From Nitzschia sp. DOCU1 (lineage: Eukaryota > Bacillariophyta > Bacillariophyceae > Bacillariales > Bacillariaceae): a stretch of 64,000 bases of DNA. The stretch is taken from positions 806,001-870,000 of the forward strand of contig OX596001.1 of the NCBI GenBank assembly GCA_951394045.1, given 5' to 3'. The position numbers were made by a program, and so were the translations under genes. This document shows, in pieces, positions 31,581 through 40,952 of this stretch. Under the pieces are notes generated by a model. It worked only from the letters and a program-made list of their open reading frames with translations, did not search any database and was not told where the DNA came from. Each line of letters opens with the position of its first letter. Position 1 is the first letter of the stretch.

Positions 31581-34500
31581 GCGCCGAGGCAACTCCCGAC
31601 GATCTCGACGGCCGTCAGGAGGGTGCCCTTCTTCACGTCGAAATTGGAATGGTCCTGTCGGCAGCCCCCTAGTGGCATCAGCCACACCTGGTACTACGAG
31701 GTTTGGTTTCCTCAACATTAGCGGGTTGCACACAGAACCAAGTTCCCCCCAATATCAAGAGTTCTTTAAATTCATTCCATCCAAGGACTTTTCGTTTTTG
31801 GGAATTCAAGAAGTTAATATCAATCTTTCGAAATGTAATGCGGCAGGATCATGGTCACGACGCACAGCGAAATATGCTGGGTTCTCCCGTGCTGAAGTCA
31901 ATGTTCATTCCGCCTCCACCGAAAATGTCCTTTTTGGTGGAACAGCCTACTTCGTGGAGCCTAAGCTTCAAATCCGTCTTGGTCTCCATGGCACTGATCC
32001 CTCCGGACTGGGTCGTTGGAGTTGGATCACTTTGTTGGGAAAACATGGCATGCGGACCCGTGTTATCACTGGGTATCGCCCGGTCCTCGATTCTTCTGAT
32101 CGGCCAAATTCTGTGTACTCTCAACATGAACTTTTTTGGAAGGAATCGGGTGCATCTTACCGATGTCCCCGAGCAGCCTTTCTTGAGGATTTGGGCCAGG
32201 CTATTCGCCAGTGGATGGCCGATGGGGACCAAATTATCTTGGGCCTCGATGCTAATGAAAACACCAGGGCTTCTCGCCTACAGGAATGGACGGCCGGTCT
32301 TGGTCTGCTTGACGTTCACGATCAAATGTGGGGGGAGTCCACGTTTGTTCCCACCTGCAATAAAAGTACGGTATCCTCCCATCCGATCGATGCCGTGTGG
32401 TGCTCTCCGGGTCTTGACATTGTTGCCTGTGGTCTCTCTGGGTTTGGTTCCTTGGATTTGGGAGTGAATACTGATCATCGTTTGCTGTGGTTGGATGTGC
32501 AAGATGAATCACTTTTTGGCTTTGCAGCTCCCCGCCCTGCTAAAAAGGAAATTCGAAATTTCCCACTTGATGACCCACGTGCTCGCAAACGTTATTGCCG
32601 TCTTCTCAGCAAGCTGCGTAGCCAACATGACCTACAGGGACAGCTGGCCTCCCTTGCTCTCAAGGCTGAGGGTAATTTGTTCACGGCCACGGATGAGATC
32701 CGGTATACTAATTTGGCGGCACTGGATCTGCGACTGCGCGAAGAGGCTCGTTTAAAATGCGCTCCCTTTTTTGCTGGTCGAGTGCTTTACTCTGAAGAAA
32801 TTGGGGCTCTTCGGGAGGAGATTTACCTTTGGAACCTGGTCTTCATTCATCGGTCTAAACGCCGTGTGGATAGCCGCAAGATCCGAAGGCTCATGCTGAA
32901 ACTCCATATCACGGACGCCTTACGGCTCACGCGGGAACAGATCGCAGAACAAAAACGTGATGTCCGCAAACGCTACCGTCATGCGAAACGCCATCAAGCC
33001 AAGCTCCACAAGGAAAACCGTGCCCGTCGCAATCGAAGTCGCGCTGAAGCTCGCGGAATCGACCCTGCTGCGCAAGAACGAGCGGACATTCATACTGCTG
33101 GTATGCGCCGCCATTTTGGGCATGTGCGCCGGGTCATGGAACGAAGGCCCCGAACCAACATTAGTATCCTTGAGACCGTGGATGAGGAGGGCCAAACAAT
33201 TCAGTGCACTACTCGGGAGGATATTGAGGCAGCCTGCGCTGATGAAGGAGCTCGTCGTTTTTCACAAACTGTGGATACCCCTTTTATGACGGGCTCCTTG
33301 CATCAACAGCTGGGTTTTCAGGCTTGCCAGTCCGTGGTTGATGCTATTCTGGCGGGTGAATTTGTTCCAGGAGAGGACGTGGATGAACCCACAAGATTGT
33401 TTCTTGCCGAATTGAAGATGCCAGATGCTATTCGCTCCACCGCTCCTATAACTGGTTTTGTTGATGCAAGAGCACATACTGCTGGCTGGCAACGTATGAA
33501 GGGCCGTGTTGCTGCTAGCCCTTTTGGTCCCAGCTTTGCTGATTTTATTGCCGGAAGCGACCATCAAGAAACCGCAGCTATTGATGCGGCTTTTGCCAAC
33601 ATTCCAATTGCCGCCGGTTTTTCTCCTGAATTGTGGAAGAAGTCTTTAGACGTTATGATTCCAAAGAAGGTAACCTCTGTCAATGTTCAAAAGTTGCGGA
33701 TCATCGTGTTATTTCATTCCCTGTTCAATATGTTGAATAAGCGAGTTGGCCGAGCCATGATACGACAAGCAGATAATCTTGGTCTCATCCCTTTGGAGGC
33801 CTATGGCAGTCGCCCGGGATGTCGTGCTAATATTTGCGCTCTAAACAAGGTGCTGGCTATCGATATCCTCTACCAGCTTCGCCGGGCTGGCATCATCTGT
33901 GGGAACGATGCCGCTTCTTGCTACGATCGGATTGTGCACGTAGTTGCTAGCATATGCATGCAACGTTTGGGTGTGACTCCAGAGGTATGCAAGGTTATGT
34001 TTGGGACGCTGCAGGAATTAAATCACTACATCTCTACAGTTTTTGGACAGAGCTCGACTGCCTATGGTGCCCTTCGCATTCCACTCCAAGGAATTGGTCA
34101 AGGGAATGGGGCCGGCCCAGCGATTTGGTTGGTGATGACCATTCCGCTAATCAATATGCTCCGGAATCGTGGCTTTGGTATTGAGGCGGTTGCTCCCTTC
34201 TCTAACGAACATATCTTTTTCAGCTGCTTTACCTTTGTTGATGACTCGGATTCCATCATCGCTCCCTTACATTGCCCTACTATCCAAGGCCTTATCCAGG
34301 AGGCGCAAGCAGCACTGGATCTTTGGGGTGGCGGGCTTCGCGCAACTGGTGGTGCTTTATCTGTTGACAAGACCTACTGGTGGCTAATTGATTTCTTTTG
34401 GCACCCAAGTTGTCAGGAATGGCGGCCTTGCACGATTACTTCTCGTCCTGGTTCTCTTTGGCTTCGGTCTTTGGCCTCAGCCCCTGAGTTAATTCGGCGC

Positions 34501-37158
34501 CTTGAACCCTCCGATGCGGAAGAGACACTTGGTATTTGGATCGCCCCAGATGGTAACCAAGTTGCACAAATCGCCGCCATGACGGCAAAAGTGGATGCTT
34601 GGGCGGCAAAGATTGCCACGAGGCAGTTGACCCACACCGAGGGATGGCTCTCTCTTACTTCGGGCATTACTCGGTCCTTGGTTTATCCGTTGGTCGCTAC
34701 GCGCCTGTCCTATAAAGATTGCACACGTGTCACCAAGAGCTTGAAGGTCTCAGCCCTACCTGCCCTGGGCCTCCCCAAGTCTATGCCCCTCTCTATTGTG
34801 CACAGTCCCCGACGATACTTAGGTTATGGCGTCTTTGATTGCTGGTTTGAACAAGGTTACGAACAAGTCGAGAATTACATCTTTCATGCCAACAAACTCC
34901 GCGATATTACCGGGGGGCAACTTCGGTGTACTATTGAAAATTTGCGACTAGAATTGGGACTTCCTGGTTGCCCATTGTCGTACGACTTCCACCAGTGGCA
35001 TCGGTGTGGTACTCCGGTGCAGCTTTATATCATGTGGGAATTCCTTAGTCGATTGGGACTGTCCTTGCAGGATCATTTACCTGCTCTGGAGGCGCAACGT
35101 GAAAATGATGTATTTCTTATGGAAGCTTTTGCCCATCACGGCTACAGCCCAAAGCAGCTGGCCATGCTTAACCGATGTCGAATGTTTCGTCGTCTGATTT
35201 ACCTCTCTGACCTTACGACTGGTGATGGCACCAGCCTTACGCATGATGCTTTGCTGTCACGAGAGCCGGTTGATTTGCACTGCAATTTGGCATGGCCTCG
35301 TTCAACTTCCCCAAATGCTCATACTTGGCGGCTGTGGCATGACGCCCTCCTTGCGTGTTTCCTTGGTCCGACTTCCGACTCCCGTCAACGCCTTATTCGG
35401 CCATTGGGGTCCTGGCTTTCCGTTCCTCCCGGATGGCCTGTTTTCCTCGACCCCTCGACTTGTCACGTGTACATTCGGCAATCTTCTCCGTGTACGGGCT
35501 TTTCTCGCTACGTTCTTACCAACACAGGGCATGCCTCTCGCTCCCTTCGCGTTCGTTTCCTCGATTCCACTGATGCGCTTCCGCTGGGCTCCCTTCCTGC
35601 TTCGGCTACGGGTCGTGGTAATTGGCGGCTGGTCTCCTCGGCTTTCCCTGTGCTCCCACGGGCTCCTTCGCGTCCACCTTCTTCTTGGTGGGGAGTGGTG
35701 GTCCGGTGGCCTTCCTCTCTGCGGCGGCTCCGGGACAGTATTCTATCAGGTCATTCTGTTACCCTTACCGATGGCTCTTTCAAGAATGGGTGGGGCACTG
35801 CGGCTTATACTATCCGAGGCGACCTTCAGGACTCCCACGATGATATGATCCTTGCCAACCAAACGCCGGGCGACCCTGAGGATATTGACCCATATCGGGC
35901 AGAACTTGCTGGGGCTTATGGCATTCTACGCACCACCGCCCAGATCCTCTCTTCGCCAGGGCCAGGGGTTCGTAGTGGAACTACTATTACGCTCGCATGT
36001 GATTGCAAAGCGGTTTTGAACAATTTGTTTTCTAACTTTGACCCACGCCCCAGTGCCCCACATTACGACCTCATCATGGCGGCTCGTTTTGAACTTCATC
36101 GTAGCCCATTACAGTGGATTCCCCACCATGTGCATGGCCACAGGGATCGCTTGCTGCCGTATCACCTGTTGAACCCATGGGAACGTTTGAACTGCAACAT
36201 GGATGCACTTGCAAAAACATTTTGGAAAACGCTTGATCGTGGTGGCTTTCAGGCCCACCACCTTGATGAACCCGACACTGGCCAGTGGTCTCTTTGGCGT
36301 GGCACTCGACGCATTTGTAGCTGGTCGCGCACACGGGTCGAAGATCTGTACTATGGGGCCTCTTCGAGGGAGTACTGGTCTAAACGCCTGCGTTTGGATA
36401 CTTCGGCTTGCAATTGGGACGCCCTAGGAAATGCTTTCCAACGCCTTCCTCTATTCCGGCAGATTTGGCTTCCACGCTTTCTATCATCATTTCTTCCCCT
36501 CCAAAGCACCCTTTTCCGTTGGCAGACAGTGGATAATGACCTTTGCCCACGTTGTGATCTGGTTGAAACACGACATCATTTGATACAGTGCAAACATTCC
36601 GACAATTTGGCCCACGTCCAGCGTTCCTTAAATGAACTGGAGTCGTGGCTTCGGGAACAAAGGACACATCCATCGCTCGAAGCCGGTGTATTGTCAATCC
36701 TTCGCGCTTGCATTTTTTCTGAACCGTGGACACCCCCGAACGATGTGCCACTTATTCATCATGACCTCCTCTCCGCTCAAGCATCCTTGGGTCTCTCTGC
36801 CTTGTTGGATGGTTTTGTGCTACGCTCGTGGACTGCTCTACAGCATGCACATTACCAGTATTTGGGCTCACGGCGCACTGGCAACCGATGGCACTCCTTG
36901 TTGATTCGGCGTATTTGGCAAATCGCGTGGGGTTCATGGCAGCTACGCTGCTCCCTTTCTCGATCGGATGACTCACTTGTTCTTTCCCGCCGTCATGCTG
37001 ATCTTGATGCAGCGATTAATGCTGCCTTCTCTCGGGATCGTTCTGACCTGCCTGCACCTGCCAGGCGTTGGTTCCAACGATCTCCCTCCGCTTTACATTC
37101 TGAAACCCTTGACTTTAAACTTCTTTGGCTTCGCAACGTTCAGGCCTGGTTGTCCTGA
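31573..37158 (+). CDS. Retrotransposon ORF2: endonuclease, reverse transcriptase, RNase H, zinc knuckle
   Basis: 1861 aa, no internal stop. Order: EEP/APE-type endonuclease from ~40 (FGFLNISG, LGIQEVNI, ILGLDANEN, VNTDHRLLWL); long basic linker (RKRYRHAKRHQAKLHK); reverse transcriptase with GSRPGCRANI, NDAASCYDRI, LQGIGQGNGAGP and catalytic FVDD at 888-891 instead of the usual F/YADD; RNase H with DGSFKNG (Asp1400), a YRAELAGAYG glutamate, ACDCKAVL and GHRD; C-terminal knuckle CPRCDLVETRHHLIQC (1658-1673). Target-primed reverse transcription is the family mechanism. The ATG lies in ATGAATAG, overlapping the ORF1 stop, which suggests termination-coupled reinitiation. Codon use is richer in C/T than nearby host genes. 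Confidence 0.88.
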   Translation: MNRRRGNSRRSRRPSGGCPSSRRNWNGPVGSPLVASATPGTTRFGFLNISGLHTEPSSPQYQEFFKFIPSKDFSFLGIQEVNINLSKCNAAGSWSRRTAKYAGFSRAEVNVHSASTENVLFGGTAYFVEPKLQIRLGLHGTDPSGLGRWSWITLLGKHGMRTRVITGYRPVLDSSDRPNSVYSQHELFWKESGASYRCPRAAFLEDLGQAIRQWMADGDQIILGLDANENTRASRLQEWTAGLGLLDVHDQMWGESTFVPTCNKSTVSSHPIDAVWCSPGLDIVACGLSGFGSLDLGVNTDHRLLWLDVQDESLFGFAAPRPAKKEIRNFPLDDPRARKRYCRLLSKLRSQHDLQGQLASLALKAEGNLFTATDEIRYTNLAALDLRLREEARLKCAPFFAGRVLYSEEIGALREEIYLWNLVFIHRSKRRVDSRKIRRLMLKLHITDALRLTREQIAEQKRDVRKRYRHAKRHQAKLHKENRARRNRSRAEARGIDPAAQERADIHTAGMRRHFGHVRRVMERRPRTNISILETVDEEGQTIQCTTREDIEAACADEGARRFSQTVDTPFMTGSLHQQLGFQACQSVVDAILAGEFVPGEDVDEPTRLFLAELKMPDAIRSTAPITGFVDARAHTAGWQRMKGRVAASPFGPSFADFIAGSDHQETAAIDAAFANIPIAAGFSPELWKKSLDVMIPKKVTSVNVQKLRIIVLFHSLFNMLNKRVGRAMIRQADNLGLIPLEAYGSRPGCRANICALNKVLAIDILYQLRRAGIICGNDAASCYDRIVHVVASICMQRLGVTPEVCKVMFGTLQELNHYISTVFGQSSTAYGALRIPLQGIGQGNGAGPAIWLVMTIPLINMLRNRGFGIEAVAPFSNEHIFFSCFTFVDDSDSIIAPLHCPTIQGLIQEAQAALDLWGGGLRATGGALSVDKTYWWLIDFFWHPSCQEWRPCTITSRPGSLWLRSLASAPELIRRLEPSDAEETLGIWIAPDGNQVAQIAAMTAKVDAWAAKIATRQLTHTEGWLSLTSGITRSLVYPLVATRLSYKDCTRVTKSLKVSALPALGLPKSMPLSIVHSPRRYLGYGVFDCWFEQGYEQVENYIFHANKLRDITGGQLRCTIENLRLELGLPGCPLSYDFHQWHRCGTPVQLYIMWEFLSRLGLSLQDHLPALEAQRENDVFLMEAFAHHGYSPKQLAMLNRCRMFRRLIYLSDLTTGDGTSLTHDALLSREPVDLHCNLAWPRSTSPNAHTWRLWHDALLACFLGPTSDSRQRLIRPLGSWLSVPPGWPVFLDPSTCHVYIRQSSPCTGFSRYVLTNTGHASRSLRVRFLDSTDALPLGSLPASATGRGNWRLVSSAFPVLPRAPSRPPSSWWGVVVRWPSSLRRLRDSILSGHSVTLTDGSFKNGWGTAAYTIRGDLQDSHDDMILANQTPGDPEDIDPYRAELAGAYGILRTTAQILSSPGPGVRSGTTITLACDCKAVLNNLFSNFDPRPSAPHYDLIMAARFELHRSPLQWIPHHVHGHRDRLLPYHLLNPWERLNCNMDALAKTFWKTLDRGGFQAHHLDEPDTGQWSLWRGTRRICSWSRTRVEDLYYGASSREYWSKRLRLDTSACNWDALGNAFQRLPLFRQIWLPRFLSSFLPLQSTLFRWQTVDNDLCPRCDLVETRHHLIQCKHSDNLAHVQRSLNELESWLREQRTHPSLEAGVLSILRACIFSEPWTPPNDVPLIHHDLLSAQASLGLSALLDGFVLRSWTALQHAHYQYLGSRRTGNRWHSLLIRRIWQIAWGSWQLRCSLSRSDDSLVLSRRHADLDAAINAAFSRDRSDLPAPARRWFQRSPSALHSETLDFKLLWLRNVQAWLS

Positions 37159-37333
37159 ATATTGTGTGGACGGAGTGACATGAGACAGCCTCGCGTCTCA
37201 TCTCTCTCATTCCTCTCAGCTGTTGATTCTCTCTTCTGTCGTTTCAAGCTCGCCCGCCTGGTGTTGGTGAGGGTGCCCCTGAGCGACGTTAAAGCCTTGA
37301 TGGGCGGCTACTGGCGTCTAATTTGATTGCCTT
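37159..37333 (+). other. 3' untranslated part of the retrotransposon
   Basis: From the ORF2 stop to the TTAA at which a foldback element inserted; the remaining 3' UTR continues at 37805-37833. Contains gggtgcccctgagcgacgtt and similar G/C-rich words but no ORF. Confidence 0.6.
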
Positions 37334-37337
37334 TTAA

Positions 37338-37800
37338 CGGTCGGTCCACGACTCAACCAGGCATTTTTTCGCCTTTTCGATGAAATAGCCGAACAATGGC
37401 CTCCTCACCAACTGCTCCTCAATCGTTGAAAATTGGGGGATCGATAGTTTGGTATCTCCCCAGTTTTGCATTCAAGTTTGAGACTAATCGTACATGTAGT
37501 TGTTGAGATATCTTGAGTCGGCTGCGCAGGGACCATACCCGTGATAATGCTAAGTAAAATTTAATCCAATTGAACTTTCCGATTACATTTTACTTAGCAT
37601 TATCACGGGTATGGACCCTGCGCAGCCGACTCAAGATATCTCAACAACTACCTGTTCGATTAGTCTCAAGCTTGAATGCAAAACTGGGGAGATACCAAAC
37701 TATCGATCCCCCAATTTTCAACGATTGAGGAGCAGTTGGTGAGGAGGCCATTGTTCGGCTATTTCATCGGTTTTTGCCTGGTTGAGTCCTGGACCGACTG
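37338..37800. mobile_element. Foldback MITE-like element with >200-bp inverted arms, TTAA-flanked
   Basis: Left arm 37338-37560 and right arm 37587-37800 are near-perfect reverse complements around a 26-base loop. By eye the differences are about half a dozen single bases plus one short length difference near the outer ends. TTAA occurs immediately outside both ends (37334-37337 and 37801-37804), the target of piggyBac-type transposases, although the ends (cggtcggtcca / cagtcggtcca) lack piggyBac's CCC. No coding capacity. Transcribed, it would form a long dsRNA hairpin. Confidence 0.85.
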
Positions 37801-37833
37801 TTAAGTAGTAAATCCTGCGTTTTTATTTATTTT

Positions 37834-37848
37834 AGGAAGCATGAAAGC
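37834..37848. repeat. Target-site duplication, right copy
   Basis: aggaagcatgaaagc, identical to 31106-31120, marking the right boundary of the retrotransposon. Confidence 0.85.
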
Positions 37849-38425
37849 GTATATCCTCACTTTTTATACCGTCGCCCTACTCAATAGGACGAATCGGCCG
37901 CATTTATTTCTTCCAGCAGCAGCAAGTTCGAAGTGACTATCTGTGTGTGGGATTGCAGCTGCAGCTTTATCATCCGCCAGCAGGAATGTGCTCCACACCA
38001 TGGTCATCATCGCCGACGATGCATCGACTGGACGATCCTGCACGTGTTGCGATGATCCGATTTTTTCTCTCTGCCACAAAAAAAAGAGACGATTCATTCG
38101 ACCGATGTGACTTCTCAAAGTAGACTCAAAGGACCTAATTTAGATTAAAATCTGAGTCAAAATAAAATGGTAAAAGAATGGCCGGCCCTCATCCACGACG
38201 GCCTCTGCTGTTGCTCCGTTTGGCATTGGAATGTCATTACAGGCTACAAACCGTGCAGTGGATGATATACTTCCATCTCGAATGGTTCCTTCCCTTGAGG
38301 ATGCTCCTGAGACCGCAGATTCTTTGCCGCATCTCCAATTACTAAGCCAAGAACGACTCGACCATAGTATTCTTCTTTCTTCGAAATGGAACCAACATGG
38401 GGCCGTGTTGTTCTTCCATGAATGA
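37849..38425. other. Displaced ankyrin promoter and sulfotransferase 3' flank
   Basis: Before the insertion this was upstream of the ankyrin gene. On the minus strand a tataaaaa word (37861-37868) sits about 20 bases above the duplicated ATG. A gactcaaa/gagtcaaa-type pair flanks 38125-38160. No gene supported. Confidence 0.5.
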
Positions 38426-39893
38426 TCAAGATGGCACTGACCGATATCCGAGTGCCTTTAAAACTGGTGAATCGTTCAATACATGGGTCACATATTCTAT
38501 ATCTTGCAGAGTCATTCCTTTGGAACGGTTCGTGTAAATGTGCGAAATCATGGCACCAACCAAATCCGTCTTGTTGGATCCATGGACCTTGGAGGGTTCT
38601 TTTTTGCTGGTATCCCCCACCAAGGATACAGGGTGCGAAACAAGCGTACCACCGACACAATCGCAAATGAATTGTAGGACTTGTTGAGGGAAAAAGACCA
38701 AATCTTCCATGCGAATCATTAATCGAGGAAATGTGTTGGAACGACCGTCGATTGTATCGTAATAATCTTGATTCCAATCCCTCCAAAAATGAGCCAAGGA
38801 TTCATGATAGACATTGTCCGTTTTGTAGCGTACTTGTACGGGAACAACTGACGAGCTCCAGGTGAAATTGGCCTTGTTGACGACATTATCCAACAAAATG
38901 AGATCGTCTTGAAAATACTGCTTTAATTCCGCTTTGGTCTTGTTGTACCACTCGCGTTCTACTTGGTTGGGAATGAAATTGGGACAATGGTCTGGAACTA
39001 CTCGGTCGCAAGAACATAAAAGGAAAACAGCGAGTTAAGGATGATTTCTGACAGAGACTTGATCATTATTTTCATCACACAAACCAAGCCGTGCACAATT
39101 ATCAGCACCTACCATGAAACCAGTGGGCCGTATACCTCGCTTTGCACATGGATTGGAACCATGTCCAAGGATCTCGCACCATGACCACGGGAAAGACATC
39201 TTGGTTATTTGAAATTTCCTTTCGAACTCGATGAACAAAACGATAACGAGAACTCCGATGCTTGCCCCAGTTGACCTGCCAGTCCACACCTGTAAACCGA
39301 TCCATCCATCCTCGAACCACACAATTTCGTTGTAGCACCTGAAACAATAAATTCGTACCCGTACTAAACATACCACTGGGAGCTACCACACGACGACTCT
39401 GACGGACGTTTTGTCGATATATTTCACATGTTTCGAGTCCAATGATCCGGGGTTGGTCGCCGAATCGTTCGACGACTTGTTGCCAACTTGGAAGGCTTTC
39501 CCACTCGTCGTCAGTCACGTTAGAGATCCCAGCAAGTTTCAAAATATCCAAAAGAGGCTGCTTGTCGGGTTTTGTGGTGGTCGTCCTTGTCTTCGTCGCG
39601 CTGCTGCTGCTTGCACCACCAGCAGTACTAGTAGTAGCAGCCGTATCACCAGATAGTACTAAATCGATAGTACTAGAATGGGAAAAGGGCGGTGGAACAT
39701 TCGAAGTTTGTTGTTCAAGGCGGTCGACCAAGGAAAGATTGACAGTCACAAACACAGCCGCCACGAAGAGAAGCAAGGTCGTCCAGCAAAAGCGCTCATC
39801 ATTGGTGTGCGTGTTTTTCAAACAACATGATCGCTGCTGTTTGCGGGGGTGTCCTCCTGTCGTCGTCCTGCTGTCTACCTTCATCAACATCAT
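38426..39893 (-). CDS. Membrane-anchored P-loop sulfotransferase-like protein
   Basis: Exons in coding order 39893-39113 and 38997-38426 (CATG/GTAGGT donor), 450 aa. Acceptor choice is uncertain: AG at 39001, 38998 and 38992 all keep frame, so three-residue steps are possible. The N-terminus has one hydrophobic anchor (FCWTTLLLFVAAVFVTVNL), then a Ser/Thr-rich stem: type II topology as in Golgi enzymes. PAPS-binding elements: 5'-phosphosulfate loop PSGMFSTGTNLLF (172-184) and 3'-phosphate segment VVMVRDPWTWFQSM (236-249). Later, RLMIRMEDLVFFPQQVLQFI resembles the usual sulfotransferase C-terminal region. Transfer of sulfate to a cell-wall or matrix glycan is the likely role; the acceptor is unknown. 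Confidence 0.7.
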
Positions 39894-40949
39894 CGTTGTC
39901 TATCGTCATTGTATGGGAAACATGTGCATCTGACGCCGAATGTATGGTGGGAGCGATGGTCTCACAGAAGGGGTGATATTCAATATGAAGCAAGATTCCT
40001 TCATTCGATTGATTTGGATACTTATGTCTGCTGTGGCAGAAAAATGACTTGTCGACGTCAGTGTGTAAAGATGGATTCTGATTGGCCTTTAAAAGTCGCT
40101 TTAGTCCAAAAAGTCGATTCAGTCCTTTGAGGGAGTGAAAAATGCTTCGGGAGTGAAATTTGAACGTAAAACGCGTAGGTTTTTCCCAGTACATACGTGA
40201 CGTCAGCAGGTGGTGATTCTGATAAAGTACCGATGTTATTATGTGTTATTACAGAAACGTGCGGTGTTATTAAAGAAACGAGCCATATTATTCCATCTGA
40301 TTGCCCACTTATTCAAGGAATCAGTCCTTCACAGGACTCCAGTAGTCCTGTTGGAAATCAACCCACCGGCTATCCAACTGGTGGTGGTATGTACTAGCAA
40401 ATTAATACCATAATCTGACCTGCCACGCTGAGTGAAACTCAAAAGAATGAGCGCTTACTCTACTTTGCCATTTGTTTCTTCTTTCTTCCTCGTGCTGACT
40501 CAGTTCCAGTAGTTAGAGATTTTGATGGAAAACTCCAGGTCCTCAACACCATTTGAATCAATTGACTCAATTGACCGCATGAAATTATTTTCATCCAACA
40601 CACTCCTTTGCACAAGCATGTGATCCATTGGTATCTTCTGAGGTCAAATGGGATTGGCCTCCCTTTTTGGCCCACTTCGGGCATTCAGTCTTTTTGTGCC
40701 CTTCTTTGATCTCTAAAGTAGAGGGTACTAATTGATAACATCAATCTCTAAACAAATAGTTAGTTCCGTATACATATTTAATCAACTATTCCTACTTTCC
40801 AGATCCTTTCACTTCCTCCTCCATCTCAAATTCCTCACAAAATCCTTTGAGCTCTCTCTACACATAGGCTGTGTGATCACTTAATGACAGATCCATTGAC
40901 TTCTCACTCATAATTTCCAAGGCAGCCAGCATATTGAAAGAGGGAAACT
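39894..40949. other. Intergenic, AT-rich toward its right end
   Basis: About 1.05 kb with no supported gene. Composition shifts to AT-rich from about 40450, like the decayed gene that follows. The sulfotransferase promoter is at its left end. Confidence 0.5.
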
Positions 40950-40952
40950 CCT

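Larger units (their letters stand above)
31121..37833 (+). mobile_element. Non-LTR (LINE-type) retrotransposon with nested foldback element
   Basis: 6713 bases between 15-bp direct repeats, coding for a short ORF1 and a long uninterrupted ORF2 with endonuclease, reverse transcriptase, RNase H and zinc-knuckle regions. There are no LTRs. The 3' end is T-rich (tttttatttatttt) rather than poly(A). A 463-bp TTAA-flanked foldback element sits in its 3' untranslated part. The 5' end starts only 13 bases before the first ORF1 ATG, so 5' truncation is likely. The intact ORF2 and perfect duplication point to a recent insertion. The RNase H and APE-type endonuclease suggest the I/Ambal-like side of the LINE tree, which needs a phylogeny. 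Confidence 0.88.
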
